The notes under the pieces: model-generated
Databases searched by the model: none
What the model saw: the letters and a program-made list of their open reading frames with translations, nothing else
Told to the model about the DNA's origin: nothing
Program-made: the position numbers and the translations under genes
In this document: positions 6,301-14,954 of the stretch, one piece after another
How the letters are laid out: each line of letters opens with the position of its first letter
How positions within the stretch are numbered: position 1 is the stretch's first letter
IMG/VR virus record: IMGVR_UViG_3300030333_007116
Location: 1 to 48,141 of that record
Reading direction: 5' to 3' (one strand)
DNA: 48,141 nucleotides
DNA from: a virus

Positions 6301-7139
6301 TGGATCTCTATTGGCTCGTGGTCTTCGCAGGCTTCGAGCAGGCCTTGCCGGTTTAGGTTCACGTTGTGTTTCGAGCACAACCACGTCGTCTCTCCTTTAA
6401 ATTCAGGTGTCATGTGTTTGCAGGTTCGACAGTTAACAGCGAGCGGTGCGCCGCGATGACAAACGTCTCGGTGGTCGCATAGGTTTTTACAGAGATAGTA
6501 AGCTTCGTTTTCTGCGATGCGAGGAACCGGCTCGTGCCAAAGCTGTAGAATTCGCTTACCCTTGTCGAGCTCAAGCTTCGCAAGGTCATGGTCTACTTCG
6601 AAGAGCTCAAAATATATCTCTTGGGTGTCGCAATGCTCAGCCATAAACGCGCACCAGTTGAGTTGTGCGTGGTGCATGTAGAGATGGCATTGCGTCCAGT
6701 ATTTAATGTTAGCTTTCTCGAGGCCCTGCTTTTTGAGCGTGTTAAAAGTCGCGTTGCCCATCGACTTAAACTCCCAAAGCGCCCACTCACCCTCGTCGAG
6801 CTCCGGCAGACCGGAGATCACCCCATCTATCGAGCCTGCGAGAAAGCCACAGCCAGCCGCTTTAAAGCTGAACTGCTTACCTGTTCTTGAATCCACATCT
6901 GAGACGATTAGACCGGCCAGTTTGAGATACTCTTTGTATCGTTCCTCTGCCGCGTGGCCGCGTCCAAACTTGCGCAAGATCTTAGCAACCTTTTGCGTGT
7001 TGGAGGCCCAGTGCCAGCTTAGCCAAATCTGCAAAAGACAGAGGCCACCAAGCATAGAGAAGCCTCCGTGGTCACGCCACGATGCTTCGGGTGGGTTGGC
7101 CTTCTCAATGCCTTTGTCTATTAGCTCTAGTGTATTCAT
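6297..7139 (-). CDS. PD-(D/E)XK exonuclease, Cas4/RecB-like with Cys cluster
   Basis: 280 residues. Nuclease motifs are Asp105 in GSIDGVISG and Glu123-x-Lys125 in LWEFKSM, with His62 in the preceding helix. The C-terminal third has a Cys-rich region (LCKNLCDHRDVC...CRTC) that resembles the Fe-S cluster of Cas4/AddB-like nucleases. In phages this type processes DNA ends for a Sak4/Sak3-type annealing system, and SSB and Sak4-like genes lie next upstream. No clear Shine-Dalgarno precedes the ATG at 7139; a GC-rich hairpin (7159-7195) lies there instead. Confidence 0.78.
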   Translation of the reverse strand: MNTLELIDKGIEKANPPEASWRDHGGFSMLGGLCLLQIWLSWHWASNTQKVAKILRKFGRGHAAEERYKEYLKLAGLIVSDVDSRTGKQFSFKAAGCGFLAGSIDGVISGLPELDEGEWALWEFKSMGNATFNTLKKQGLEKANIKYWTQCHLYMHHAQLNWCAFMAEHCDTQEIYFELFEVDHDLAKLELDKGKRILQLWHEPVPRIAENEAYYLCKNLCDHRDVCHRGAPLAVNCRTCKHMTPEFKGETTWLCSKHNVNLNRQGLLEACEDHEPIEIQ

Positions 7140-7158
7140 ATTGATATTGCGTTAGAGG

Positions 7159-7195
7159 GACGCCCCGCCGTTTAAGCACTGGCCGGCGGAGCGCC
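7159..7195 (-). terminator. GC-rich hairpin between SSB and nuclease genes
   Basis: Arms GACGCCCCGCCG (7159-7170) and CGGCGGAGCGCC (7184-7195) pair at 10 of 12 positions around a 13-base loop. There is no U-tract on either strand, so it is more likely an attenuating or mRNA-stabilising hairpin in the operon than a classic terminator. Confidence 0.4.
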
Positions 7196-7203
7196 CAAGT
7201 AGG

Positions 7204-7731
7204 TCAAAAGGAGATTTCATCCTGCTTGACCTGTGGTGGTTGCCATCCTGCAGGAGCGCGAACTGCCGGTGCCTGTTGGTTAGGGGAATTGGCGGCGGCA
7301 GCTTCCTGGCGAGGAGGCAACGGAGCTGACGGCTTTGTCACATGCTTTTGCATGCCGCCAATCTCGTAATTCTCTTTGTCGGTGTTTGGGTTTTTGCGAG
7401 TGTAAACGTCGAGCACGAAGGGGATGTTGAAAATCTCCTTGATGTCGTTAAAGCCTTGAGGACGACCCACCGCGAAAAGCAGCGCGTCCATGCGCTCCTC
7501 AAAGATCTCATTCGATTTAGCTGAGGTCGTGTGGTTCGCGTTAAGGCGAATGTAGATTGCCTTGCCAGCGTAACCGCCTTCGAGAACTCGAAACTCAAAC
7601 GAGATGCGGTCGCACGTATTTTCTCGCGAACGCTCGTTTTCAGTGCTGACTAGCTGAACGACGTAACGGCCAGCAGGTGGTTTACCCATCATAGGTTGGA
7701 CGTTGCCTTTGGGCTTGTATGAAAAACTCAT
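7204..7731 (-). CDS. Single-stranded DNA-binding protein (DUF669-like)
   Basis: 175 residues. An N-terminal folded domain (about 1-130; MSFSYKPKGNVQPMMGKPPAGRY start, VLEGGYAGKAIYIRLN core) resembles DUF669 phage proteins. It is followed by a Pro/Gln/Ala-rich linker and an acidic-hydrophobic tip DEISF, the hallmark of SSB tails that dock partner proteins. It is coupled (ATGA) to the Sak4-like gene and lies beside an exonuclease, the usual recombination trio. Likely coats phage ssDNA during replication and annealing. Confidence 0.75.
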   Translation of the reverse strand: MSFSYKPKGNVQPMMGKPPAGRYVVQLVSTENERSRENTCDRISFEFRVLEGGYAGKAIYIRLNANHTTSAKSNEIFEERMDALLFAVGRPQGFNDIKEIFNIPFVLDVYTRKNPNTDKENYEIGGMQKHVTKPSAPLPPRQEAAAANSPNQQAPAVRAPAGWQPPQVKQDEISF

Positions 7732-8411
7732 TGAGTGACTCCTGATTGAATCTTTTGGATGATGTGCCCAAGGTCGGGCGGTTCAAAAAACGACAGTTGA
7801 CCGGAACGGTCGCCAGCGTTGTACGTCTCGCAGCCATGGCACTGGATGACCCGCTGCGGGTTGCCTTCCTCATCATTGACGATGCGAAGGAAAAGGATTT
7901 CGTCCATCAAGAAAAGCAGCTCGTTCGCCAGGATTTTGCCAGGCATGAGCGGCATCATTCTGCCGTCCTCACCGGGCGCAATCTTGCTGATGAAGATAAC
8001 GTGCTTGTCCATGATGTTTTTGACGTCGTTGATCCACTCACGAACGTTGCGAGCGACGTTGCCAAAGGCTTGTCTAGGGTCAGCGACACGCTTCATCTCT
8101 TCAGCTAAGTGCATCTCTGCAAGCACGCTGATGGAGTCGACACCGATGCAGTCAAAGGCTGCGTACTTGTCGCTACCGAGCAGACCGTCACGGAGCTTGA
8201 GTGCGTCAGTCCACTTGCGGATCTGGATGGCCGGCAACGCCACGCCCTGGTTGCAAAGCTGGCCATTCTCGCAGTCGATGATGAGCGGGCGGCCAGGAAG
8301 GGTTCGCATTGCGAACGTCTTTCCAACCTTCGGCAAGCCTGCGAGCACGGCGTTGACGCCACGGTTAGTGCAGAGCTCAGTCGTTGTAGTTATGATAAGG
8401 TCATCATGCAT
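7728..8411 (-). CDS. Sak4-like AAA/RecA-fold recombinase ATPase
   Basis: 227 residues. Walker A is GLPKVGKT at residues 25-32; a Walker-B-like FDCIGVDSI follows at about 86-94, and HVIFISKI gives the next strand. The AAA_24/Sak4 family works with SSB to anneal or exchange DNA strands in phage recombination. Overlaps the downstream SSB gene and the upstream 132-residue gene. An internal ATG three residues in could also start it. Confidence 0.8.
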   Translation of the reverse strand: MHDDLIITTTTELCTNRGVNAVLAGLPKVGKTFAMRTLPGRPLIIDCENGQLCNQGVALPAIQIRKWTDALKLRDGLLGSDKYAAFDCIGVDSISVLAEMHLAEEMKRVADPRQAFGNVARNVREWINDVKNIMDKHVIFISKIAPGEDGRMMPLMPGKILANELLFLMDEILFLRIVNDEEGNPQRVIQCHGCETYNAGDRSGQLSFFEPPDLGHIIQKIQSGVTQ

Positions 8412-8802
8412 CGGCGAGCTCCACCTTCACAGCAGTGGTGCCTTCTTTCTCTTCGATGGCACGACAGCAAAACCGATGGAGCTCAGGGTTTGCCAACTCG
8501 AGGGCTCTGAGCTTTTTCAGATTGATGCTTGGTTTGAACTCAAACGGGCTGAGTTCATCGGGGATGTGCTCATGAATCTCAGCCAGTTCATCAGGCAGCA
8601 CCTTGCGATTCATCTTGCCTGTTGTGGTGACCTTAAAGACACCATTGTTTAGACTCTGACTGCCTTCTCGAAGCTTGCCGACAAGCTTGATTATCTCGTT
8701 ATTAACGAGAGCCTCTTGAGTTTTTAAAGCCGCAGCTTTTAGCTTTATCTCTCGCTTCTCTTCACACAGAGCATGCAGTTCGTGACTGGTTTGTTGGTCC
8801 AC
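8404..8802 (-). CDS. Conserved phage protein of the recombination operon, 132 residues
   Basis: Start chosen as GTG at 8802, after AGGAAGGAAA and only 1 base past the upstream helicase stop; an in-frame ATG within that gene's end is the alternative. N-terminal half is coiled coil (EEKREIKLKAAALKTQEA), followed by a short strand unit (FKVTTTGKMNRKVLPDEL) and a LKKLRALELANPEL helix. I recall proteins of this shape beside phage Sak4/SSB genes but cannot name the family securely. A helper of the recombinase or a nuclease inhibitor is possible. Confidence 0.55.
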   Translation of the reverse strand: MDQQTSHELHALCEEKREIKLKAAALKTQEALVNNEIIKLVGKLREGSQSLNNGVFKVTTTGKMNRKVLPDELAEIHEHIPDELSPFEFKPSINLKKLRALELANPELHRFCCRAIEEKEGTTAVKVELADA

Positions 8803-8803
8803 G

Positions 8804-10705
8804 TCAGTTTCCTTCCTGGTTTGCATAGTTTTCGAGTTCGAGTAGGTCGAGGCAGTACATCTTTGCTCGATTGCGACAGACGACACGGCCCTTGATGAAG
8901 TTGCGAGACATCGAGTCGTTGTCGCGAACGACAGAATCGACAATGCGTAGCTCAGGCATCTGAAACTGGTACCGTTTGTTGCCGCCCTGGTTCGTGATGA
9001 GAATCTGCTTCTCTTTGAACGCACGGCAGATGGTAGGTGAGCCACCGTAGTCTGCAACGAGTTGTCGCCATTGGTCCGTAGTCAGGTAGATGCGGTTGGC
9101 TGCTTCGTCTCGGGACTCATCGTCAATGAAGCCACCGAAACGACGGTAATCAGCTTTTGGATCAGTGCAGCGAAGCCCGGCGTCATCATAGACAATTGAG
9201 ACCAGGCGACCGCCACGGTTCGCATCAATCCATCGAATGATACCTTGAGCGCAGCGGTGCACGTCGGAGACAGACTCGGTCGCCTCCGTTTCAATCCACG
9301 CTTGAAGCACTTTGAGTGGCGCTTCGATGTAGTCGTATCCGTCAGGGAGAATGCCAGCAAAGTATGCACACTGACCCGCGTAAGCGACGAGAGCACAACG
9401 CTCGGCTAGTCGGTTGTGCGACGAGTGCTTTACCTCTTTTGCAAAGTGATCCTTGTAAAGCTTTTCGTACTCAATGCGCTTTGCAATCCACTCCTCGCCT
9501 TGGTCCTGTGCATCACGAATAAGACTGGTAACGAATAACCGGCCCGGAGCGCCGCCAATTTTTGCCGCTAGATCTTCGACGCGTCTGGTGATGGTGCGGG
9601 CCTCGTCCATCTCCATTCCGGTATCGAAGTACTTGTGTGAAATGGCGATGTCGGCGGCACGCAATCGCTGGCCTTCTTTGATGTCTTTAGCGATAGGCGA
9701 TACCCAGTCGCGGATTGAATATTCGCCTGTGCTCATCCAGAGCATCTGCCATTCCTTGGGCTTTTCGAGTTGAGTCACATTGACCCGGCGCGTTCGGCCG
9801 ATGCCATTGGCTAGCCCGTAGAGAAGGTTGAGGATGACAGCAGAGCCTGAGCTCTCACCTCGGCCACGGATACCCGACGAACCAATCTCATCGATGAAAG
9901 CGGTACGGTCGTTGTGTGCGAAGCCAAGGTCTTCTTTGAGCGTGACGCCTGTACCGTCGAAGGATACGGGTCGGGAACCGAACACGGCTTTGCCAATGTC
10001 GATGGCGCGTGACTTACCGCGTGAGCTCTCACCGTAGAAATGAATGCCACCCATCACATACGACGGCACCTTGAGCGGCCGAATCAGCGGACCGGCGAAT
10101 GCCATCTGCAAAGCGAACTTCCACATGTTGCTTTTTTGAGCGAGCTGCACGAGTTCATCCCAGTGTTCCCAGCACGGCTCAGTCTTGGTGAGGTAGGCGT
10201 TGTGCCGGTCGATTGTCGAGACTTCATCACCAGCCGGCAGGACGTCATCACCTAGCACGTAATGCTTGCCGCACTTTGACCAGCCAGGCTCAGAGTGAAT
10301 GGTGATGGTCGGCAGACCTTCGGCCTGCATCATGTACTTAGAGAAGAACTGTTGAGTGCTCAGGCCTTTCGTAAGGCTTTCTCGATGCACAGTAAGGCCA
10401 AGGCGCGCTAGCCGCTGATACACGGACGACTGATCAAGGCCTGTGAGCTCATGGTCCCACACAATCTCGCTGAGCTCGTGACGATTCACCGGATGCGTGA
10501 AGGTCAGGTATGACCCCGTGCCGCCGCTGGTGGCGTCGTATAGGCGCGCTGAGACCCACGCTGGCGTGAGCGTGAACGGCACAAAGCCTTCCCCTTGCCG
10601 TGCTTCGAGACGGGCTCCCTTGCCACGGTCCTTGCAGAACAGGGTAAAGGTGCCAGACTCAAACATCGGCTGGTCCAAGGGAATTACTGAAGCTTCTGCG
10701 ACCAT
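8804..10705 (-). CDS. DUF927-type replicative helicase
   Basis: 633 residues. Walker A GESSRGKS at 225-232 and Walker B DEIG at 272-275 lie in a domain with the DUF927 features HFYGESSRGKSRA and MLWMSTGEYS. The N-terminus may provide the initiator or zinc-independent binding part, and the C-terminal 150 residues look winged-helix-like. DUF927 helicases pair with primase-polymerases in phages and integrative elements. The primase gene lies immediately upstream, overlapping by 22 bases, and GGAGG precedes the ATG. Confidence 0.82.
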   Translation of the reverse strand: MVAEASVIPLDQPMFESGTFTLFCKDRGKGARLEARQGEGFVPFTLTPAWVSARLYDATSGGTGSYLTFTHPVNRHELSEIVWDHELTGLDQSSVYQRLARLGLTVHRESLTKGLSTQQFFSKYMMQAEGLPTITIHSEPGWSKCGKHYVLGDDVLPAGDEVSTIDRHNAYLTKTEPCWEHWDELVQLAQKSNMWKFALQMAFAGPLIRPLKVPSYVMGGIHFYGESSRGKSRAIDIGKAVFGSRPVSFDGTGVTLKEDLGFAHNDRTAFIDEIGSSGIRGRGESSGSAVILNLLYGLANGIGRTRRVNVTQLEKPKEWQMLWMSTGEYSIRDWVSPIAKDIKEGQRLRAADIAISHKYFDTGMEMDEARTITRRVEDLAAKIGGAPGRLFVTSLIRDAQDQGEEWIAKRIEYEKLYKDHFAKEVKHSSHNRLAERCALVAYAGQCAYFAGILPDGYDYIEAPLKVLQAWIETEATESVSDVHRCAQGIIRWIDANRGGRLVSIVYDDAGLRCTDPKADYRRFGGFIDDESRDEAANRIYLTTDQWRQLVADYGGSPTICRAFKEKQILITNQGGNKRYQFQMPELRIVDSVVRDNDSMSRNFIKGRVVCRNRAKMYCLDLLELENYANQEGN

Positions 10706-11649
10706 TGAAGGCCCTCCGTGCGGCGGGCTGAGTTGATTGCTTTGATGACCTTGTTAGTGCGCAGGTCGTAATGGTCGCCAAACCGCTCAATGTATCGAGG
10801 CAACATGACTTCCCAGATTTCGTCGTCCGTCCAACCGCTGTGAACCATGGCCGGCACGGCTGTCGTGAGAATCGCGTGGCGGTTGCCCGGCTCCATCTCC
10901 TCGACGTGAGAGATGATGACAGCGCGGAGTTCTTCGGGCGTGCTGGCAGAACGCCGCTCCATTTTCATTCGAGCAAGCTGGTCACCGAGGTCTGTCGGAG
11001 CGGGCCTGGAGCGGTCAGCGCGCATGACACCCATGGGTTCACGCATAAGGCCCGTTTCGGCGATGTAGTCGACGAGTGCTGTTTCGAGCAGAGCCATACG
11101 GCTTGAGCTCACCTTCGGAAGCTCCCAGACAGGCGTGTCAGCCAAGCTAGGGCCGCGCCAACTGTATGCTCGCTTCGTATCAGGGTGGATGCCCTCGAAG
11201 ATTGTCTGGCCGCTGTCAGCGAAGATTTCGACAACGGGCCGGTACTTGCGGCTGCGGTACTGATCCCATCCGTCAGCTTTAGCGTAAATGAGCTTGCGCT
11301 TCGGCGCGTTGCCGATTGAGACGACGGGCGTGCCACCCAGCACCTCAAAGACTAGCTCCTCGAGTTGGTCGGCCTGGGTCGCGTCGGTGAGGTCGATGTC
11401 GATTGCGATAATGGGACAGGCAGAGCCATAGACGACTGATAGGTTGTGCTCCGTGTAATGCTCAGTAGCGCAGAACAGGTCGTCGAGGGAGATGGCGCAT
11501 TCGCCTCGCAGCTGCCAGCCTTTAACAAATACGGCTTTGCCGACTGCCGGCATCAGGGTTTGGATGCCCTGGTTGTAGTAGTGTTCCGCAATTTCGTGGA
11601 AGAGTCGCGGTTTGATTTGACGCACCAAGTCATCAGATGGTAAATCCAT
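10684..11649 (-). CDS. Bifunctional primase-polymerase (Prim-Pol, AEP family)
   Basis: 321 residues. The AEP catalytic pair is Asp84/Asp86 in AIDIDL, followed by SIGNAPKRKLIY and VEIFADSG...FEG. The N-terminal P.VGKAVFVKGW segment is the usual entry to Prim-Pol domains. The C-terminal 100 residues form a helical PriCT-like unit (MEPGNRHAILTTAVPAMVHSG) that contacts the helicase. It synthesises primers and perhaps extends DNA for the DUF927 helicase encoded next. It is the first gene of the long replication operon; its only upstream signal is the inverted-repeat region 11650-11901. Confidence 0.85.
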   Translation of the reverse strand: MDLPSDDLVRQIKPRLFHEIAEHYYNQGIQTLMPAVGKAVFVKGWQLRGECAISLDDLFCATEHYTEHNLSVVYGSACPIIAIDIDLTDATQADQLEELVFEVLGGTPVVSIGNAPKRKLIYAKADGWDQYRSRKYRPVVEIFADSGQTIFEGIHPDTKRAYSWRGPSLADTPVWELPKVSSSRMALLETALVDYIAETGLMREPMGVMRADRSRPAPTDLGDQLARMKMERRSASTPEELRAVIISHVEEMEPGNRHAILTTAVPAMVHSGWTDDEIWEVMLPRYIERFGDHYDLRTNKVIKAINSARRTEGLQWSQKLQ

Positions 11650-11901
11650 CTTGCACCCCCGTTCGGCCTCCCCAGGCCTAGGTCTTGTCAGGATTGACCG
11701 AACGGTGATACGACTCAGTTGCTTGTGCGATCGTAGGCCGTTCGGTCTGTGATTGCTTCCTTTGGAGTCGACGGGGCTGCAACCTCGTCGGCTCTTTGGG
11801 CGGCGACCACCCGGAAACCTTATTGGGTCTCCGAATCCAGCTCAATATTTCATTTTAGGACAAGACGTGTGACACATTCAAAGTGTCCCACTCCGCTCCT
11901 G
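11650..11901. promoter_or_regulatory. Control region upstream of the replication operon, with perfect inverted repeat
   Basis: 252 bases without a gene. A perfect 10-base inverted repeat GACCGAACGG (11696-11705) / CCGTTCGGTC (11738-11747) is separated by 32 bases, and a partial GTTCGG copy lies at 11661-11666. This spacing fits two operator half-sites or a looped repressor site. A second hairpin CGACGGGG/CCTCGTCG (11769-11790) could end transcription from the alpA/int side. An AAAGGAAGC leader sequence (minus strand, 11755-11763) has no start codon after it. The minus-strand promoter for the primase is expected here; no strong -35/-10 was identified. Confidence 0.5.
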
Positions 11902-12201
11902 TTATGCGCTTTTTGTCTCGAAACGCTCACGTACTTTTTCTTTTTCTGCAAGCGTTTTTTTGATGCGTTTCGCGATCACACTGCGAGCAGCAAGTTGAGG
12001 CAAAGGAGTTTTCTCTTCTGCCTGCGCAAAGAAACGGTTGACGGTCGAGCGCAGCCAATAGCAGCGTTGCTTTTCGTCGTGGTTGAAGGGTTCAGGAAAT
12101 CTTCCTGCTTTCACCCATCGCTCCAGAGTCTTCCGATGGACTCCTAATAAGACGGAGAGTTGGGTTTTGGATATTAAAAGTGTCTCGGTGTTCCCCGACA
12201 T
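11902..12201 (-). CDS. AlpA-like / excisionase HTH regulator
   Basis: 99 residues. An N-terminal MerR-type HTH (LLISKTQLSVLLGVHRKTLE then RWVKAGRFPEPF) and a RYW-like strand (RCYWLRSTVNRFF) match AlpA/excisionase proteins, which direct integrase toward excision or activate it. The C-terminus is basic and helical. It starts inside the 3' end of the integrase gene behind GGAGG and is overlapped by it for 110 bases, an arrangement seen in integrase-excisionase pairs. Confidence 0.72.
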   Translation of the reverse strand: MSGNTETLLISKTQLSVLLGVHRKTLERWVKAGRFPEPFNHDEKQRCYWLRSTVNRFFAQAEEKTPLPQLAARSVIAKRIKKTLAEKEKVRERFETKSA

Positions 12202-13519
12202 TAAGTGCCTCCACGATGCAGTCTGTGGCCCCCCACATGCTGCTCTCGTCTTGGTTAGTAATGGTATTGATTGTCTTCATTAGTATGTTCGCCCAGTCCT
12301 GCATCATCGCAAACCGAGCTTCTAGATATTCATGTTGGTTATAATTCTTCTGCGTTGTTCCTTTCGGTAAGTGGCCAAGGCATCGCTCAATGAGCTTGTC
12401 GTCATATGAGAGCGCGCCCCAGCAGGTTGCTACGGTTCGTCGGATGTCGTGTGCCGTGTTCACAAACCCGCCCTGATCCTTGAGCGAGCGGTTGATGCAC
12501 ATCTGACCCCGGATGTGCTCGAAGATATAGTCATCACGGCTGGCTGGTTTGGTGGCCGTGTGCTGCTCTTGCAAGATCTGTTGGGCTTGCGTCGAGAGAA
12601 GGATGTGATGCGGTCGGCCCTTTTTCTGTCGTTCGGGTGACACCACCAACGACGGTGCACGGCCAGAAAGACTGTTCTGCATCTCACACCAGCGGGCCTG
12701 GATGATTTCCATCTTCCGCGCTCCGGTCAGCATCAGTAGACGCGCAGCTCGCTGTAGCTCGTAGGCCTTGGCTTCGCTCGTGTAGCAAAACTGCTCGTCG
12801 AAGGGCAGGAAGCGCCACAGGCGGCGAAACTCGCTGGCAGAAAACTTCGATGTTCGCGGCTTCTGATCGAGGTGCACGATGAAGTCTGGGAACGACAGGT
12901 TCTCATCAATGCGGTGCACACGGCGCGCTGCGTAGAAGGCCTTGCGCAGCAGCGAGAGCGCCTTCTGGATTGGCGTCAGCTTCTTGCCCGCGTTTGTGAG
13001 CTTTTCGTACCAGAAAATCAGGTCGCGGTTCGTTATCTCTGCGACGTCCCATTTGCCGAAATACGGTTCAAGGTAATTGTTAACCGAGTACCAGGCATTG
13101 CGGAGCGTGCCGGGTCGCATCTTCTTCTCGCCGTTCACGCACAGTGCGGTCGTGTTTGGGTCGCGAGTCTCGAGGTACCACTCCAGCATCTGCTTTACGT
13201 TGAATGTCACGTTGAGATTGCGACGGTTCACAATCTCGCCGGAGATGGTGTCTGTTCTGGCAATGGTCGCGCAGCGTTGACGTGCCTGCTCTGGTGTGAG
13301 ACTGGCTGATGTTCCCAACTTGGTGCGTGGGCGCTTGTTGCCAATCTTACGACGGTAGAAGTAGGTCTTGCGCTCAGGCTTCTTGCGATTCTTCATCGTC
13401 GGCGCACAGTCGAGCTCAAGGCCCGGTGTGCGCTCATCACGGTAGGTGACCGGCTTGCTGCCTTTTTCGGGCAGGGGTAGCGCCTTGACCGCATCGACGG
13501 TGAGAAGCAGCTTACTCAT
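12092..13519 (-). CDS. int: P4-type tyrosine integrase (first recombinase)
   Basis: 475 residues. N-terminal arm-binding DUF4102-like part (LLTVDAVKALPLPEKG...), SAM-like core-binding domain (about 105-200), catalytic domain 230-410 with Arg268 (LTGARKMEI), His357-x-x-Arg360 (AHDIRRT), His383 (LGHLP) and Tyr393 or Tyr398 (NYNQHEY). It integrates the phage into the host chromosome. About 60 residues follow the catalytic Tyr, and this tail is the part overlapping the alpA gene. Coupled to the upstream 160-residue gene. No convincing att core was identified beside it. Confidence 0.9.
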   Translation of the reverse strand: MSKLLLTVDAVKALPLPEKGSKPVTYRDERTPGLELDCAPTMKNRKKPERKTYFYRRKIGNKRPRTKLGTSASLTPEQARQRCATIARTDTISGEIVNRRNLNVTFNVKQMLEWYLETRDPNTTALCVNGEKKMRPGTLRNAWYSVNNYLEPYFGKWDVAEITNRDLIFWYEKLTNAGKKLTPIQKALSLLRKAFYAARRVHRIDENLSFPDFIVHLDQKPRTSKFSASEFRRLWRFLPFDEQFCYTSEAKAYELQRAARLLMLTGARKMEIIQARWCEMQNSLSGRAPSLVVSPERQKKGRPHHILLSTQAQQILQEQHTATKPASRDDYIFEHIRGQMCINRSLKDQGGFVNTAHDIRRTVATCWGALSYDDKLIERCLGHLPKGTTQKNYNQHEYLEARFAMMQDWANILMKTINTITNQDESSMWGATDCIVEALNVGEHRDTFNIQNPTLRLIRSPSEDSGAMGESRKIS

Positions 13520-13994
13520 CGCTTTCGGCCTTTCGGCGTGCTTTTTGGTAGATGCGCTGAATGGTAATCGGAGTCAGATTGTCTCGAACACCAAGCGTGC
13601 CGTCCATAAGCTTCTGCGCAACCAATTCGCATGCGTACGAAATGGTGTAGCCGCCCTCCCAAAGCCGACGCACTGAATCCGCGAGCAGCTTGTCACGCAT
13701 TGCGTTTTTCGCAGGCCGACCAGGCTTTGAGCCTTTAAGCTTATGCGGTGCAATCTGCAGCTTAGCTTCAAGATAGCAGATGAAGTTGTCGTCAGCCGGA
13801 TGACGCTCAAAGAAGCCACCAGGCTGCTTTGCTTCATGCAGTAATGCTAACAACAGTAGAGAGGCTCTTTCTGCGAGCGCACGTACAGCAGGCTCGGAAC
13901 CGCCCTTGGTTCTAGCCTTACGCAACTCCTCAGCTAACTCAGGCGACTTGGCCCAGAGCTCAGGGTACACTTTATTTTGCTTCCTTTTCCTCAT
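13512..13994 (-). CDS. Hypothetical basic protein upstream of integrase, 160 residues
   Basis: Not recognised. Contains a Lys/Arg-rich N-terminus, a hydrophobic helix (SLLLLALLHEA) and a C-terminal 50-residue part (GYTISYACELVAQKLMDG...TIQRIYQKARRK) that looks like a helix-turn-helix. ATG at 13994 is assumed; a GTG at 13970, behind AAAGGAAGC (13979-13987), is a serious alternative giving 152 residues. Overlaps the integrase start by 8 bases. Being first in the integration operon it may be a DNA-binding regulator. Confidence 0.55.
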   Translation of the reverse strand: MRKRKQNKVYPELWAKSPELAEELRKARTKGGSEPAVRALAERASLLLLALLHEAKQPGGFFERHPADDNFICYLEAKLQIAPHKLKGSKPGRPAKNAMRDKLLADSVRRLWEGGYTISYACELVAQKLMDGTLGVRDNLTPITIQRIYQKARRKAESDE

Positions 13995-14517
13995 GCGAAA
14001 CCTTGTACGACGTCACGCCTCGCCAGTGGACGCGGCGAATGCCATGTGTTTGTCACCCCGTACAGCACAAAAAATAATCAGAGTTTTTGTCCTATCCAAA
14101 TCAGATAAGCCACTAGGCTAATCGGTTGGTTTAACCTTAGCGGCAGTATGCTCCAGTTTGTCCGCCAATTCTGGCCAAGGCCTCGCTGGAGCACAGGGAG
14201 ACATTAAACGACAAAGTGGAGCGCGGTCAATCCTAAGTAGCCGTTCTCAGGGGCCAAATGGGTGTAATGTGATAACGGTTGTGGAGCAAACTGGGACAAA
14301 TTTTGAGCGTGTTAAACTATCGATAAGTGTATTTGTACCAATGATTCCGTGTACTTACGGGTTCGCTGTGGCGGAAAAGAGGGTATCTGACGCCACGCGT
14401 ACATTTATCTCATTTTTTTTCATTTGGGGAAGGATATAGGGGGGTGGAACACCAGGCAGGATGCACGGTCATTCCCACGGTGGGTATGGTGGCTGAGGCA
14501 ATGTGATATTGTGATAA

Positions 14518-14564
14518 TACTACTACTACTACTACTACTCTTATAGATATATATATTAATATTA
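14518..14564. repeat. (TAC)7 triplet run followed by AT-rich tract
   Basis: Seven perfect TAC triplets at 14518-14538, then TCTTATAGATATATATATT-type AT-rich DNA to 14564. The run directly follows two GTGATA copies. A melting element beside iterons is the plausible reading. Confidence 0.8.
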
Positions 14565-14700
14565 GGGGTTTAGCTTTTTCTGGCTGTATCACATTTCGCA
14601 ATTTGCACGGTGATAACCCGTGATAATTCCTCCCATTTTGAGAAGTGCCTCTGCCATCGCCACGGTTGGCTTGTGCGGTAGGCGTATCTCCTTTCGCAAT

Positions 14701-14767
14701 GTCGCACGATTCGCACGTGCGCGGGGTAACGACGTGGAAAAAACGATGTCGCATAAATCGCACGTGC
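14701..14767. repeat. Pair of 20-base direct repeats with embedded palindrome
   Basis: 14701-14720 and 14748-14767 share GTCGCA, four variable bases, then TCGCACGTGC. The first extends into the palindrome CGCACGTGCG (14712-14721). Further TCGCA copies lie around. The repeats are 47 bases apart start to start, consistent with a protein-binding iteron pair. Confidence 0.7.
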
Positions 14768-14954
14768 AGTGAGCGAGCTCGTGTTTTTTTGACTTGAGCT
14801 CAAGCAAAAATCGCATAGGTTCGAGATAACGTCATAGGATACGAGCCCCATCAAATAGCTACTACTCGGTTAGGGGCTCTATTGGTTCTAGGGCTTCCTA
14901 GGAGCAATTCTAGGAGGCCCAAACGACGGGACTAGGCGAGCGTAGGAAGTAGGC

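Larger units (their letters stand above)
13995..14954. other. About 1 kb non-coding, repeat-rich region; candidate replication origin or attachment/control region
   Basis: No convincing gene. It holds an 8-base inverted repeat TGCTCCAG/CTGGAGCA (14149-14156, 14186-14193), five GTGATA(A/T) sequences in one orientation (14269, 14503, 14511, 14610, 14620), seven TAC triplets followed by an AT-rich tract, and paired 20-base imperfect direct repeats with a CGCACGTGCG palindrome. Such a mix of iterons and an unwinding element fits a replication origin for the Prim-Pol/helicase pair, or repressor and att sites between integrase and the accessory block. Composition shifts from GAGCTC-containing to CTAG-rich at about 14.83-14.88 kb. 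Confidence 0.45.

Noticed and set aside
14410-14763. Minus-strand frame of 117 residues in the 14-15 kb gap
   Set aside because: It contains a run of Val produced by the TAC triplet repeat, lacks a ribosome site and shows no recognisable domain; the region reads as non-coding.
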